64,000 nucleotides of DNA from Syncephalis fuscata (GCA_025786725.1 JAHLTZ010000019.1:411083-475082), one strand, 5' to 3'; counted from the first letter of the stretch, positions 50,384 through 61,279 are shown. A program made the numbers and translations. Notes: generated by a model not told the origin, from the letters alone.

Positions 50384-50899
50384 CTATTTGATTACTTGAC
50401 AATGTTACTTGATAGTAGATATTTAATATGTCACGGCATTGGCAATTAGTGGCTACTGCTATATTATAAACACTAACGGCTATGCCTGCCATGTTCATTA
50501 CTATCAAAGCTTTATTGCTATTGTATCTATACATAGCCATTATGTTTAAGTAGCTATAAAGTATTTTATGCTTCTTTTACAATAAACATATATACTACTT
50601 TTATCATTCATAAATTATATTATTATTTAATGCTTATTGTATGATAACGAATAATACTAATGACAACAGACAACTTTTATAAGTAGCTTGTAGTTATTAG
50701 AATATCTTGTTGTATAAAGTAAAATAAAGTAACAGTGTGAAGTATATGATGCAATAGACAAGATGAGTTGAAATCAAAAAATAGTTGTTAATAGAAAATA
50801 ATTACTATCGATAGAATAATATACAATAGAATAAATACATAATAGTAATCGGAAGACCAATTTATTGAAGAAAACGATAATACCAAGAATAATGGATGA
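50384..50899. other. AT-rich region between CHZ1 and the Gypsy element
   Basis: About 500 bp of AT-rich sequence with the CHZ1 3' end. No gene recognised. It shows no similarity to the truncated pol that flanks the other side of the element. Confidence 0.45.
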
Positions 50900-51237
50900 T
50901 GTAACCGTAGATACAGCGAACTGTTGCGGTTACTACGAGTCACAATACAATAATGTATATAAAATAAAAATGAATATTGAAAGTGAACTAATGTCTTTAT
51001 TTGTGGTCATAATCATACGCGTATTTATATTGTTCTATTGGATATATGGAATATCTAAGTAGAACAATAAAAGAAAATAAAATAAAAATAAAAGAAAATA
51101 AAAGATAAAGATAAAACAATACGCGGTGGCGGAGTGTTAACTTCATCGTGGACCATGTGTGATGATCGGTGTGTTTAAACACCGATCATAATGTCTAAAA
51201 ATGGTAATAATAAATGAGAGGGAGAATTTTTGTTACA
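50900..51237 (-). repeat. 3' LTR of family-1 Gypsy element (338 bp)
   Basis: Ends TGTAAC...GTTACA. Identical to the copy at 56107-56439 except for seven single-base indels. It contains a palindrome around GATCGGTGTGTTTAAACACCGATC (51156-51188), which could be the transcript end or another hairpin signal. Confidence 0.95.
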
Positions 51238-51252
51238 ATACCCCCCTCCCTC

Positions 51253-54200
51253 TCAGGCGCTTGTCCCAAGTGCTAATCGTATGTGTGTGGAGTGTTCGTA
51301 TTGATTTAATAGTTCTTGAGCATTTTGCAAGTTTTCAATTGGCTCCCAAGAACTGTCATCTTTTGAGTATCCTTTCCATTTTACTAAGTATTCCTCCACG
51401 TCATTCATCCCCACTTTTCTTGTTCTTCTACCTATTATTCTTTCCACTTCCCACTCAGCTTGTCCTTCAATCATTTCTGGCATAGGCATAGTAATTGCCG
51501 TTGGTCGTCCTGGAAATACGTTCGGATCTTTATACCTGGTAAGCTGAGAGATGTGTATAACTGGGTGAATGCGCATGCCTGGTGGTAGTTCGATCTTGTA
51601 CGCGGTCGGACTAATGACCTCTATGATAGTGTACGGGCCAGTTTTACGCGTACGAAGGGCGGAGTTTGACTGTTCTGCTACGTGTCGTGGCATTGTGTGT
51701 CGTGTTGACAGCATTACTCGATCACCTATTTGGAAGGTGTCATCTCGACGTCGTTGGTTAGCATATTGTGCCTGTCTATCCTGAGCGTACGATATGTTGT
51801 CTTTTACCGCCTTTTGTATCGCTTCTAGTCGCTGTAAAAACTCCTCAGCTGCTGGTACTGTTATATTATCGCTATCAGCTGGCATAGTCGTTGTTATTGG
51901 ATGACGTCCATATACAGAGAAGAAAGGTGTAATACCAGTAGTAGCGTTAGTACTATTGTTATAGGCAAATTCTAATGCAGGTAAGTATTTATCCCAATCA
52001 TCTTGTTGTTGGCTAATAACATGACGTAACATTTCTTCGATGGTTCTGTTGGTTCGCTCAGTCTGGCCGTCAGTCTGTGGATGATTTGCAGTTGATCTGG
52101 CTAATTTAGTACCGGTAAATTCAAATAAGGCTTCCCAGAATCGGCTAGTAAATCGTGGGTCACGATCAGAGATTATGGATCGTGGAAGACCATGTAGACG
52201 ATATACATGGTCGAAGTATAGTCGTGCGGTGTCAACAGCTGTGACAGTGTTGGTAGTAGGCACGAAGTGGGCTTGTTTACTAAAGCGGTCAACTACTACC
52301 ATTAACGCATCTGCACCTTTTTCAGTGAGTGGTAGATGTGTAATAAAATCCATACTAACTGAGTCCCATGCATGTGCAGGTATTTCAAGTGGTTGTAATA
52401 AGCCACCTGGTCGTCGATTAGTGGCCTTATTACGTTGGCAAGTATCGCAGGAAGTGACATAGCGGTGGACGGTGTTGTGTAGTGATGGCCAGTAAAAATG
52501 GCGATGAATAGCCAGGTATGTTTTATCTACACCTAGATGGCCGGCTACGATGGCATCGTGATGATCGTGTAGTATATCTTGACGTAATTGGTTATTTTTA
52601 GGTACACATAATCGATCACCGTTGAAATATAACAATCCATCAGTTAGTCGATACTTGACTAACTTGGTACGAAGAGCTGGAAGTGGCGTTGTCGTATTAA
52701 GCTGGGCGTATATTTCACCAAAGTCAACATCGTTGGCGTACAAGTTTTTAATTTGATCAATATATGTAAAACTGACAGTAGTTAAACTGGACAGTTGTAA
52801 ATCAGGCCGTCTGGATAATGAATCGGCTACAATATTGTTTTTCCCGGGCTTATATTCGATCAATACGTCATATTCTTGTAATAGTTCTGACCATCTTGCT
52901 TGTCTGGTTGATAAATTCGGTTGACTCTGGAAGTACTGCAAGGTTTTATGGTCAGTATACGCGTGAAATGACGATCCATGTAAGTAGTGGCGCCAAATCT
53001 TTAAAGCATCTATTAATGCTAATAGTTCTTGTTCATGTACCGGATAATTGCGTTCAGCGGGCTTCATTTTGCGCGAATGATAAGCAATGGGGTGCCAATG
53101 GCCATCACGATCTTGCTGCAACAAGGCAGCACCTACAGCAAAGCCAGAAGCATCGGTTTCTACACGGAAAGGCTGATGTACGTCGACTATTTGTAATACT
53201 GGAGCTTGGGTCATTGTCTTCTTTAGTATATCAAATGATTTTTGAGCTTCAATGGTCCATAAGAAACGACGATCTTGACATAGTAGATCGGTAAGTGGTG
53301 TGGCTATAGCAGAGTAATTTTTAATAAACTTTCTATAGTAGTTGGCCAAGCCTGTAAAAGCGCGTATATCAGTGACGTTTCGTGGTGTAGGCCAATCAGA
53401 AATGGCCTTTATCTTAGCTGGATCAGCTTTTACACCATTAGCACATAGCAAATGGCCTAAATATTCAACTTCATCTTTAAATAATTCACATTTTGACCAT
53501 TTGGCGTATAAGTGGTTGTCGCGAAGTATTTGTAATACTTGGCGTAGGTGTCGTTCGTGGTCTTCTGGTGTTTTACTGTAGATGAGAATATCGTCCAAAT
53601 AGACAATAACACATTTGTCTAGTAATGGCCTAAATAGATAGTTTACCAGTGTTTGAAAACTGGATGGTGCATTACTTTGACCAAAACTAACTACTAGCCA
53701 TTCAAAGTGACCATAGCGGGTGCGAAAGGCCGTCTTGGGTATATCCTCTTCTACTACACGTAGTTGATGATAAGCAGAGCGTAGATCTATCTTAGAAAAG
53801 ACAGTTGCGCCTAACACTTGGTCGAATAAATCTTCAATCCTTGGCAATGGGTACTTGTTCTTGATAGTGATTTTATTCAGCGCTCGATAATCAACACACA
53901 TGCGCATACCACCATCTTTCTTCTTGACGAAAAGAACAGGCGCACCGTAGGGCGATATACTAGGACGAATATATCCCGCGTCAAGTAATTCGGTAAGTTG
54001 TGTTTTAAGTTCTTTAAGTTCCAGAGGGGACAATCGGTATAAGGCGTTACTGGGTGGTGTTGCGCCTGGTATCAAATCGATACGATGATCTAATCCATCA
54101 CGTTTTGGCGGCAATTGTTTCGGTAGTTTGTCGGGAAATACGTCAGCAAAGTCGTTGCGTAATCCAGTCAATACTGGAGTGATGGATGGGTCATTTGAGT

Positions 54201-54849
54201 GATTAGCAGCTTCATTTAGCGGATTATCGGCTGGTCGTACAATGGCTAGGTGTAATTCATCTGTTCGTTTAGCATAGCGTTTAAATTGTAAGGCAGATAA
54301 TGGCAATATGGTTGGTTGTCTATGTGCATTTGCTTGCCATACAATGTGTCGATTATCATGCATAAACGTAACAGTGTTAATTAACCAATCTATCTGTGGA
54401 TTATAGCGGGCTAGCCACGGTTTACCGAGTATTACGTCGTGTTCTAAAGGAACAACCAAAAACGATAACGGTCTTTGTAACCAGTGGAAGTAAGGAGCGC
54501 ACCAGCCAGTTGGCGGTCACACGTATACGAACGGCCATCTGCCACGTGTACGGTCGATGGGTATTTAACTTTATGGGTGTGTGCGCGAATATGTTTCACA
54601 AGATTTGCGGATACAAAGTTATCAGCTGCTCCACTATCTATTAGTACCGTAACTTTTCTACCTAATAAACGAGCATTGATACGTAATAAATCGTGAGCGT
54701 GTGGATATTTTGACAATAAACTTTGTTCCTTTAAAAGTGCATCAGTGTCATCAACAACATTAGCATGAGGAAATAATGGCGCAGAAACAAGCAATTCATC
54801 ATCAGAAGTAAGCGAGAGAAGATCGGGGTGGCATCAACAGAAATAGTAT
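51253..54849 (-). CDS. Family-1 pol: protease, RT, RNase H, integrase, chromodomain
   Basis: The long open frame 54459-51253 (1,068 codons) covers RT onward; the protease lies in another frame just upstream (54794-54444), separated by a one-base break at a T run near 54457. Visible motifs: protease LIDSGAADN (about 54640); RT with [10 protein letters not shown]; RNase [14 protein letters not shown]; the integrase HHCC finger ending CDTCQRNK; the DDE core with [18 protein letters not shown] and [12 protein letters not shown]; and a C-terminal chromodomain [18 protein letters not shown]. The chromodomain classes it as a chromovirus, which may steer integration toward modified histones. Enzymatic motifs are all intact, so the element may be young. 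Confidence 0.92.
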
Positions 54850-56064
54850 TTAGTTGGGCACCAGTAGGTTGTGATGCTGACACTACTGGTGCTGGACTTT
54901 TCCCGTATTCAAAGGACAAAAACGCATGATGTGGCCATATTGGCGACAGCGGAAACAGCCGCCGTTTTGTCGTAACGTTTCGCGTTCAGCATCAGTGAGT
55001 GGGGTAACCGATTAATGGTGTCTAGTTCCATTGGTATAGGGCCATTTCTTGGTTGTGTGTTAATCGGAGGGCGAAACTGTTGTTGTTGCGTTGGACGAGG
55101 TGTGTTATGGCGAACGTTGTTAGTTGCTGATTTGCCAATGTACTTGCGTAACGAATCAAAATGAGTAGCCACTTCTATGGCTGATTGTAATGTAGACGGT
55201 GTAGCTTTTTGTACTTCGTATTTAACTTCGTGATTCAGTCCATTAATAAACATAATACGTAAAGCTAACTGCCACATTTCGGAATCAGGCATAGGAAAAG
55301 TGTGCTTAAATTGTTAAATTCTAACGTATAATCATTGACACTTTTGTTGGCTTGTCGTAACATGTGAAGACGACTAAAAGCGTCTTCTTCTACCGAAGTA
55401 CCGGGACAGATGTGTTGGCGTAGTGCGTGAGCAAACGACTCCAAGTGGTATATGGATGACTATAGTCACCGTCAGAGTGAATAGTATTACTCTGCCACCA
55501 ACTAGAGGCAGTGCCATCTAAATAAGTGGCGGCTACTTCGATGCGTTCAATTTCATCAGGGATATACCTGACATATTGCCGTGCACGGTACAACCAAGTC
55601 TCTACTGAAATATCCTTATCATTGCCGTTGTATCGTGGCGGGGCAGATGGACGAGCAGTAGGAGGGGCAGTGACAGAAGTAGATGGAATAGCGGCAATAG
55701 CAGCGGCAGTATTGGCAGCGGCAGTAACAACAGCATCGGCAGTAGCAGCATTATTTTGGGACACAATTTGCGTTACAAACTTGAAATAAAGTCAGCGTTG
55801 GTAACGAAACTTGTGTTAGGCAATTCTGGGTTCATAATGGGTGTTATTTCTTCTTGAGTATCAGTAGTGTATTCGTTCGTGTGGCTTGTGATCGGTTCGT
55901 AGGTTCGGTATTCGTGTGGCTTGTGATCGGTGGTTCGTACTGGTTATCTGGGTTCGAAAGGTTACTGGTGGATCTTGGATGAGTTCGTCGGCGAAAGATT
56001 GACGGGCTTGTTCGTGGTCGAAGTATTTCGCACCACGTCGTTGGTTCATATCACTGTAAGTCAA
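54850..56064 (-). CDS. Family-1 gag with CCHC zinc knuckle (frame-broken)
   Basis: Starting near 56064 (MTYSDMNQRRGAKYFDHEQA), gag continues through a Thr/Ala/Pro-rich segment, a capsid-like part (VETWLYRARQYVRYIPDEIE, WWQSN) and FINGLNHEVKYEVQ. It ends in a zinc knuckle CFRCRQYGHIMRFC at about 54961-54920. The parts lie in different frames, with single-base breaks near 55800-55850, 55390-55290 and 54990. Whether it is translated as one polyprotein with pol cannot be told because of these breaks. Confidence 0.75.
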
Positions 56065-56106
56065 GGCAACGAGGTGGATAGGTTTAAACTACCCGTTGCT
56101 ACCATA

Positions 56107-56439
56107 TGTAACCGTAGATACAGCGAACTGTTGCGGTTACTACGAGTCACAATACAATAATGTATATAAAATAAAATGAATATTGAAAGTGAACTAATGT
56201 CTTTATTTGTGTCATAATATACGCGTATTTATATTGTTCTATTGATATATGGAATATCTAAGTAGAACAATCAAAAGAAAATAAAATAAAATAAAAGAAA
56301 ATAAAAGATAAAGATAAAACAATACGCGGTGGCGGAGTGTTAACTTCATCGTGGACCATGTGTGATGATCGGTGTGTTTAAACACCGATCATAATGTCTA
56401 AAATGGTAATAATAAATGAGAGGGAGAATTTTTGTTACA
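56107..56439 (-). repeat. 5' LTR of family-1 Gypsy element (333 bp)
   Basis: Same sequence as the 3' LTR, five bases shorter overall through single-base differences at A, G and C positions and no substitution. The right edge at 56439 is the exact point at which the family-2 pol reading frame stops. Confidence 0.95.
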
Positions 56440-58164
56440 ATAATTCTTTTCGGCTGCCTGTAATATACGTGACATAAATGCAACAGGATGTTCATTATTA
56501 TCGGTTATTTGTGATAATACTGCACCAATTGCATAATCAGATGCATCTGTAGTAACGATAAATGGTGCATTAACATTTGGTATAACCAATACCGGTGCTG
56601 TAACTATCGCATTACGTAGTGTGTCAAATGCTGTTATTTTGATTATCTCCCATGTGAATGGCTCATCATTCTTAGTCAATTGACTTAAATGCCGTGCAGT
56701 ATCAGCATATCCACGAATAAACCGTCTATAATAGCCAGTTAATCCGAGGAAAGAGCGCAGTTCTTTCAGATTGTTTGGTATAGGCCAATTTGCAATAGCC
56801 ATTACTTTATCGTGTAGTGGTCTTATACCCTCGCCACTAACAATATGTCCCAAAAATTCCACCTCATCTTTACCAAATTCACATTTGCTTAATTTGGCAT
56901 ATAATTTGTTTTCTCTTAGTAATTGTAACACTTGCCGTAAGTGCCACTCATGTTCGGTATGATTTTTACTAAATATTAAAATATCATCCAAAAATACCAC
57001 TACACACTTGTCTAGTAATTTATGAAATACATTATGCATTAATCGCATAAATACTGACGGTGCATTAGTCAATCCAAATCCCATCACCGTCCACTCATAA
57101 TGCCCATAGCGCGTTCTAAACGCTGTTTTGTGAATATCATCCTCATTTACTCTTATTTGATGATATCCACTTCTCAAATCTATTTTTGAGAATACTTTCG
57201 CCCCATGTAACTGATCGAATAATTCATCGATCAGTGGCAACGCATAACGATCACGAATTGTTTGTGCGTTTAACATTCTGTAATCCACACACATACGTAA
57301 ATCACCTCCTTTCTTCCGCACAAATAGTACAGGTGCACCAAATGGTGATGTACTAGGCCTAATAAAGCCTTTTTCTAACAAATCATCGATCTGTTTCTTC
57401 AACTCGTCTAACTCTTTCTTTGCCAGATGGTATGTAGGCCGAAATGGTGGCTGCTGATGTGGCACCAAATTGATACGTATATCAATGTCTCTTTTTGGTG
57501 GTAAACCAGGTGGTAATTCTTCTGGTCCAACATCGGCAAATTCACCCAACAATCGCGCGTAACGGCCATTTAACGATGTATCATTTTTTTCTTTGTTTTC
57601 TTTTATCATCGCTAATAAAATCATATCATTGGCTTCTGTTTGCTCGACTTCTTCTATTGACATGAATGAAGGCTGAATTTTGTCGGTAATTTCTAATGTA
57701 CTTTTGGGTGCTGAATTACAATTAGAATTAATAACACCGGTCTTCCAATCTACTTGCGCTTCATGTTTTCTTAGCCATGGCATACCCAGCACTGCATTAT
57801 AGTTGCCCAATTTCATAATAGTAAAATCAATTTGTTCTTTCAGATAATTGAAAATAATAGGCACTTTATTAGCAGTACCAGATACACCGCACTCCATACC
57901 ATTTCCCAACTTTACATTGGCTGAATTTGCTTGTTTCGTAACATGTACTTGAGCCCTCTTGGCAAATTCAATATCCATAAAGTTGGTGGATGCACCAGAA
58001 TCGATTAATACATGGGCTGGAACACCATTGATTTTGAGTGCTACTGTAATTAAACCGGAGCTAGCGCGACCTTGAATGAGTGTAGACTGCTCAAATCCGG
58101 GTGGTATCGGAGTATTAGCGGCAACCTGGCCGTCAGTAAGTGTGCCGCACTTAATTACTGACGG
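56440..58164 (-). CDS. Family-2 pol: protease and RT, truncated in RNase H
   Basis: The pol frame is -1 relative to gag and is open through the gag stop. Protease motif [11 protein letters not shown] (about 57990), [12 protein letters not shown], then RT with [31 protein letters not shown] and the active-site [11 protein letters not shown]. The beginning of RNase H ([15 protein letters not shown]) is present; the frame is lost at the junction with the family-1 LTR. No chromodomain or integrase remains. Translation is expected by -1 frameshifting at 58176-58170. Confidence 0.88.
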
Positions 58165-58176
58165 TTGTCGTTTCCC
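58130..58176 (-). promoter_or_regulatory. Predicted -1 programmed ribosomal frameshift signal (gag-pol)
   Basis: Reading minus: slippery heptamer GGGAAAC at 58176-58170, in the exact frame CAG-GGA-AAC of gag (X XXY YYZ). Then a 5-nt spacer (GACAA), a perfect 10-bp stem CCGTCAGTAA (58164-58155) with TTACTGACGG (58139-58130) and a 15-nt loop. A -1 slip leads directly into the pol frame ([15 protein letters not shown]). The gag stop is within the first stem arm. The arrangement matches known retroviral and retrotransposon signals; function is inferred. Confidence 0.8.
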
Positions 58177-59018
58177 TGAATTACGTTGTTGTTTGCTTGG
58201 ACGTCGACATTTGTTGATTGTAAATCTAAGCTGTTAGATTGCTGTTGATTGTTGTTATCGCGGTTATTGTAATTACGGTTGTTATTGCGATTACAATTTC
58301 TGGCTAGATGGCCACGTTTGTTACATGTGTAACATCTAGGCCCGTTATTGTAATTTTTACGGTTATTGTAATTACTGCTGTTGCTATTATTAATAAAACC
58401 TAAACTATTTAAAGCTTGGACTATAGTATCTAAATCCATTGGTGTTGGGCCGTTATTAGATTTAGTTGGTGGTGGTATTAAGTGTTGTAATCCATGTTTC
58501 CTTGAGTAATAGAAAGCACGTGTGGAAGCGTAAGCTTCGTTGATATTGGTGGGTTTATTATGTATCGAATCGGTTAAGTATTCCGGCGGCAATGTAAGTC
58601 GAAATGCCGTAACCAATTCCATGTCAGCGGCATCTGGAATTCGACTACGCAGTGCTGTGAAATTTGTAATATGTTCTTCAATGTCTTTATCTTCTGTCCA
58701 GCGCAATCGTGTGAGTTCCAAACGCGCGATGTCCGCTGATCGATTGCCACCAAAACGTTCTAAAATTCCGTCCCTTAGTTGTTCCCACGTGCTATATGGC
58801 GTATTACCGCCGCGTATCGATTGATACCAAACTGCCGCTGGTCCCGATAGTTGTTGGGACGCCATTATACGTTTTTGTTCGTCTGTAAATGTACCCAATT
58901 CCCATGCGTCTTCTACCATGTTACACCAATGTTCCACAGGCAAACTGGAATCACCGGTGAACTTTTCGGTGTGTGTGAGTGGTGAGCGGGAATTCGGTGA
59001 GAATAAAATCGGTCTCAA
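58155..59018 (-). CDS. Family-2 gag with CCHC zinc knuckle
   Basis: 287 residues, open throughout. It has a Gypsy capsid ([64 protein letters not shown]) and a zinc knuckle [14 protein letters not shown] within an Asn-rich tail. The stop TAA (58157-58155) lies inside a hairpin that forms part of a frameshift signal. ATG choice: first in the frame downstream of the leader repeats. Confidence 0.9.
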   Translation of the reverse strand: MRPILFSPNSRSPLTHTEKFTGDSSLPVEHWCNMVEDAWELGTFTDEQKRIMASQQLSGPAAVWYQSIRGGNTPYSTWEQLRDGILERFGGNRSADIARLELTRLRWTEDKDIEEHITNFTALRSRIPDAADMELVTAFRLTLPPEYLTDSIHNKPTNINEAYASTRAFYYSRKHGLQHLIPPPTKSNNGPTPMDLDTIVQALNSLGFINNSNSSNYNNRKNYNNGPRCYTCNKRGHLARNCNRNNNRNYNNRDNNNQQQSNSLDLQSTNVDVQANNNVIQGNDNRQ

Positions 59019-59108
59019 CGTGTACTATATACTGAATCGTAATTTTAAAACAGCGGTGCTTATTTTCAAACACTGATAAGCAAAAATAAAATAAAATTGA
59101 AAAGAGGA

Positions 59109-59287
59109 CAATGCGACAAACGCGATATACGGTGCGACAAACGCAAAATAACGGTGCGACAAACGCAAAATAAACGGTGCGACAAACGCAAAAATAAACG
59201 GTGCGACAAACGCAAAAATAACGGTGCGACAAACGCAAAATAAACGGTGCGACAAACGCAAAAATAACGGTGCGACAAACGCAAATA
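59109..59287 (-). repeat. Tandem repeat of ~22-24 bp in the family-2 leader
   Basis: Eight units of about GGTGCGACAAACGCAAAATAAC, the first degenerate. Units differ almost only in the length of A runs (AAAAT/AAAAAT, TAAC/TAAAC). It lies between the primer-binding site and gag. It could be part of the packaging or translation leader. Confidence 0.9.
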
Positions 59288-59311
59288 CTAGTAACTACCC
59301 GTTGCTACCAA

Positions 59312-59482
59312 TGTAACAACCGTAAAATAGGATATAATGGAATAAAGATTATCTTTTATTAAACAGAAATTGTGTGTTATTTATAAGCTTTGCGGAGCTT
59401 TAATTTAAGGTGTTGTGGGAAAATAATTGCATAATATTTAAATTATACAATTATTTCCCGTAACGAATATAATATCGTTACA
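59312..59482 (-). repeat. 5' LTR of family-2 element (171 bp)
   Basis: Starts TGTAAC and ends GTTACA, like family 1 but otherwise different in sequence and about half as long. A single base separates it from the primer-binding site. No second copy is in the window. Assignment as LTR rests on ends, primer site and position upstream of gag. Confidence 0.75.
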
Positions 59483-59690
59483 GGATGTTATTTCTTTTTG
59501 TGACAGTAGTATTCGTTGGTGAAACTTGTGATCGGTTGTTCGTAATGGGTATTGGTGTGTTGAGAAATCACTGGTAGATCTTGGATGAGTTTGTCAGCAA
59601 AAGCGGGGCTTGTTCGTGGTTAAAGTATTTAGCACCACGACGTTGATTCATATCTGTTGTAGTAAACAGTTGGTTCAATAGGAAACAATT
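59483..59690 (-). repeat. Fragment related to the family-1 gag start
   Basis: The sequence 59484-59650 parallels 55845-56055 (both contain CTTGTGATCGGT, TAGATCTTGGATGAG/TGGATCTTGGATGAG and GCACCACG-CGTTG), encoding MNQRRGAKYFNHEQA on the minus strand before the frame is lost. It is a decayed copy of the first family, interrupted by the family-2 LTR at 59482. The remainder to about 59830 may be of the same origin. Confidence 0.7.
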
Positions 59691-60287
59691 GGATATGAGA
59701 TAAATGGATAATGATTTTGTTTATGTAGTAAATTGTTGCTGTATTTATAGCAATGTAAGTGTATGTAGAAAATACTCGTTTCATTGTAATGGAATGTTGT
59801 CGAATGTTTATTGATGTCATAGGACATCAAAAACATTGGGAAATCTAGATTTCATATTTTGCTTACTATATTTAGTAATTATGATCGGGAAGATCAGGGT
59901 GACGTAATAATCCCAAATGTCATAAATGCTGAGTTGTGAATCTAAAAATAGAATTTTAACAAAAATAAAGTAGCTGATAATGCCTATTAAAAATACTAAA
60001 TTATGTGCTCTTTTATAGTAAAATGAGCTAAGATTAAGAGGTATTTGTAAAGAAAGAACTTGTTTGTTCCTTCCTTTTAATATTGTATATGGGTATTAAG
60101 TTACTTAAAGTAAATTAGTACCCATGTTCTGTACTTAATATGTTAGTTGGGGGTACTAGCCGCGTGTTAAGTAAAAGCTACACAAATGTTGTACCTGACT
60201 AGATCACGTGACTAGATGCCAAATTAATTATAATTACCATATTTGGTAATAGATAAATAATTCAATCATGTGATCAAATTATTATTA
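59691..60287. other. AT-rich stretch between retroelement fragments
   Basis: About 600 bp without a recognised gene or repeat. It may be decayed retroelement sequence. Confidence 0.35.
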
Positions 60288-61065
60288 TTAGTGCCTTCGT
60301 AACAATGTGATGGTGGCGTCCACGTCATTTTGAACCACAGCGATAGCATATGTGGGGTATAGATTTTTTGCCGTTGTTTTTGGTGCTATACCAAAGACCA
60401 ATTCGAATGGCGAATAACCAATAGTGTCTTGTCTTCGACTGTTATATTGGTGGGTGATTTGCGGTAGTAATCGATACCAATGTGTCGTGGATGGTCGATC
60501 GGTGGCATATTTAGCTAATAGTTCTTTGAGTTTACGATTTGTGCGTTCAACTAGTCCATTAGTTTGAGGGTGATATGGGCTAGATTATGCGTGTGTAATG
60601 TCGTGTTTTTCTAGCAATTTTTTTACTGATCCAGTAAATTCTTTACCATGATCTGTAAGTATTTCAGACGGAATACTGTGACGATTCAAAATTTCTCTTC
60701 AATAAACTGAGCAACTCTAGCAGCTGTATTGGCTCCGATAGCTCTAGTTTTAATCCATTTGGTCAGATAATCGATAGCAACAACAATGTATCGTTTGTTG
60801 GTTGAACTACGAGGTAGTGTAATTAAATCAATACCGAACCGGTGAAATGGTGCAATAATGGGTATTGGTTTTAATGATTGTACGTGTCGTATTTGCGTCC
60901 TTAATTGGCAGTTACAACAGCCTCGAATATATGCTTGTATATCGCTGTCCATTTATGTCCAAAAATAACGGCGTTTAATTAATTCACACGTACTATGATT
61001 GGCAAAGTGTCCTGCTTCATCATGGTGTAGTTGTAATAGTGTAACTAATATTGTCGCACTTTTAA
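60288..61065 (-). pseudogene. Integrase relic of a third Gypsy-like element
   Basis: On the minus strand: a zinc-binding half (LHHDEAGHFANHSTCELIKR, then GCCNCQLRTQ) followed by the integrase core (FGIDLITLPRSS, VVAIDYLTKW, ILTDHGKEFTGS) and SSPYHPQTNGLVERTNRKLK. Two in-frame stops, a TAA just before MDSDIQAYI (near 60953) and a TAA near 60593, plus a frame break near 60697, interrupt it. No chromodomain is seen before the end at 60288. It is probably dead. Confidence 0.8.
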
Positions 61066-61279
61066 CACTTGGTTTATCGTAACAAGAAAGTTGTTATCAT
61101 TTTACTTGTTACGCAAACGCTACATGTTACAATTATAATCATACATTAATTGTTTTTTGTATGGTTATAATTCTATTATTTCGTACTAATTATTAAATGT
61201 AAGCTTAGTCTAACAATCACTGCTAGACTGAGATAATCAGAAAAGACTCTAAATTCAGTAATAAAGAGAATAAATTTAA

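Larger units (their letters stand above)
50900..56439 (-). mobile_element. Near-complete Ty3/Gypsy chromovirus retrotransposon (family 1)
   Basis: A 5.5-kb LTR retrotransposon in minus orientation. Both LTRs are present (56107-56439 as 5', 50900-51237 as 3') and begin TGTAAC and end GTTACA. Two bases inside the 5' LTR is a primer-binding site TGGTAGCAACGGGTAG (56104-56089). A purine tract (GAGAGGGAGGGGGGT, reading minus) abuts the 3' LTR. Gag, protease, RT, RNase H, integrase and a chromodomain follow in Gypsy order. No target-site duplication is seen: flanks are GATGA (left) and ATAAT (right). Several one-base breaks interrupt gag and the protease-RT boundary; given the LTR comparison they may be assembly errors rather than decay. 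Confidence 0.93.
56440..59482 (-). mobile_element. Truncated Ty3/Gypsy retrotransposon (family 2)
   Basis: In minus orientation: 5' LTR (59312-59482), primer-binding site TGGTAGCAACGGGTAG (59310-59295), a leader with tandem repeats, gag (59018-58155) and pol through RT into RNase H, cut at 56440 exactly where the family-1 LTR starts. The rest of RNase H, integrase and 3' LTR are missing, and do not appear on the other side of the family-1 element. Its upstream LTR abuts a piece related to family-1 gag. Confidence 0.88.

Noticed and set aside
59025-59284. Open frames with repeated FAFVAP or RLSHR units
   Set aside because: They are translations of the leader tandem repeat in the family-2 element in all three frames, not a repeat protein.
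59109-59287. CRISPR-like array
   Set aside because: The units are directly adjacent with no unique spacers and lie in a retrotransposon leader of a eukaryote.
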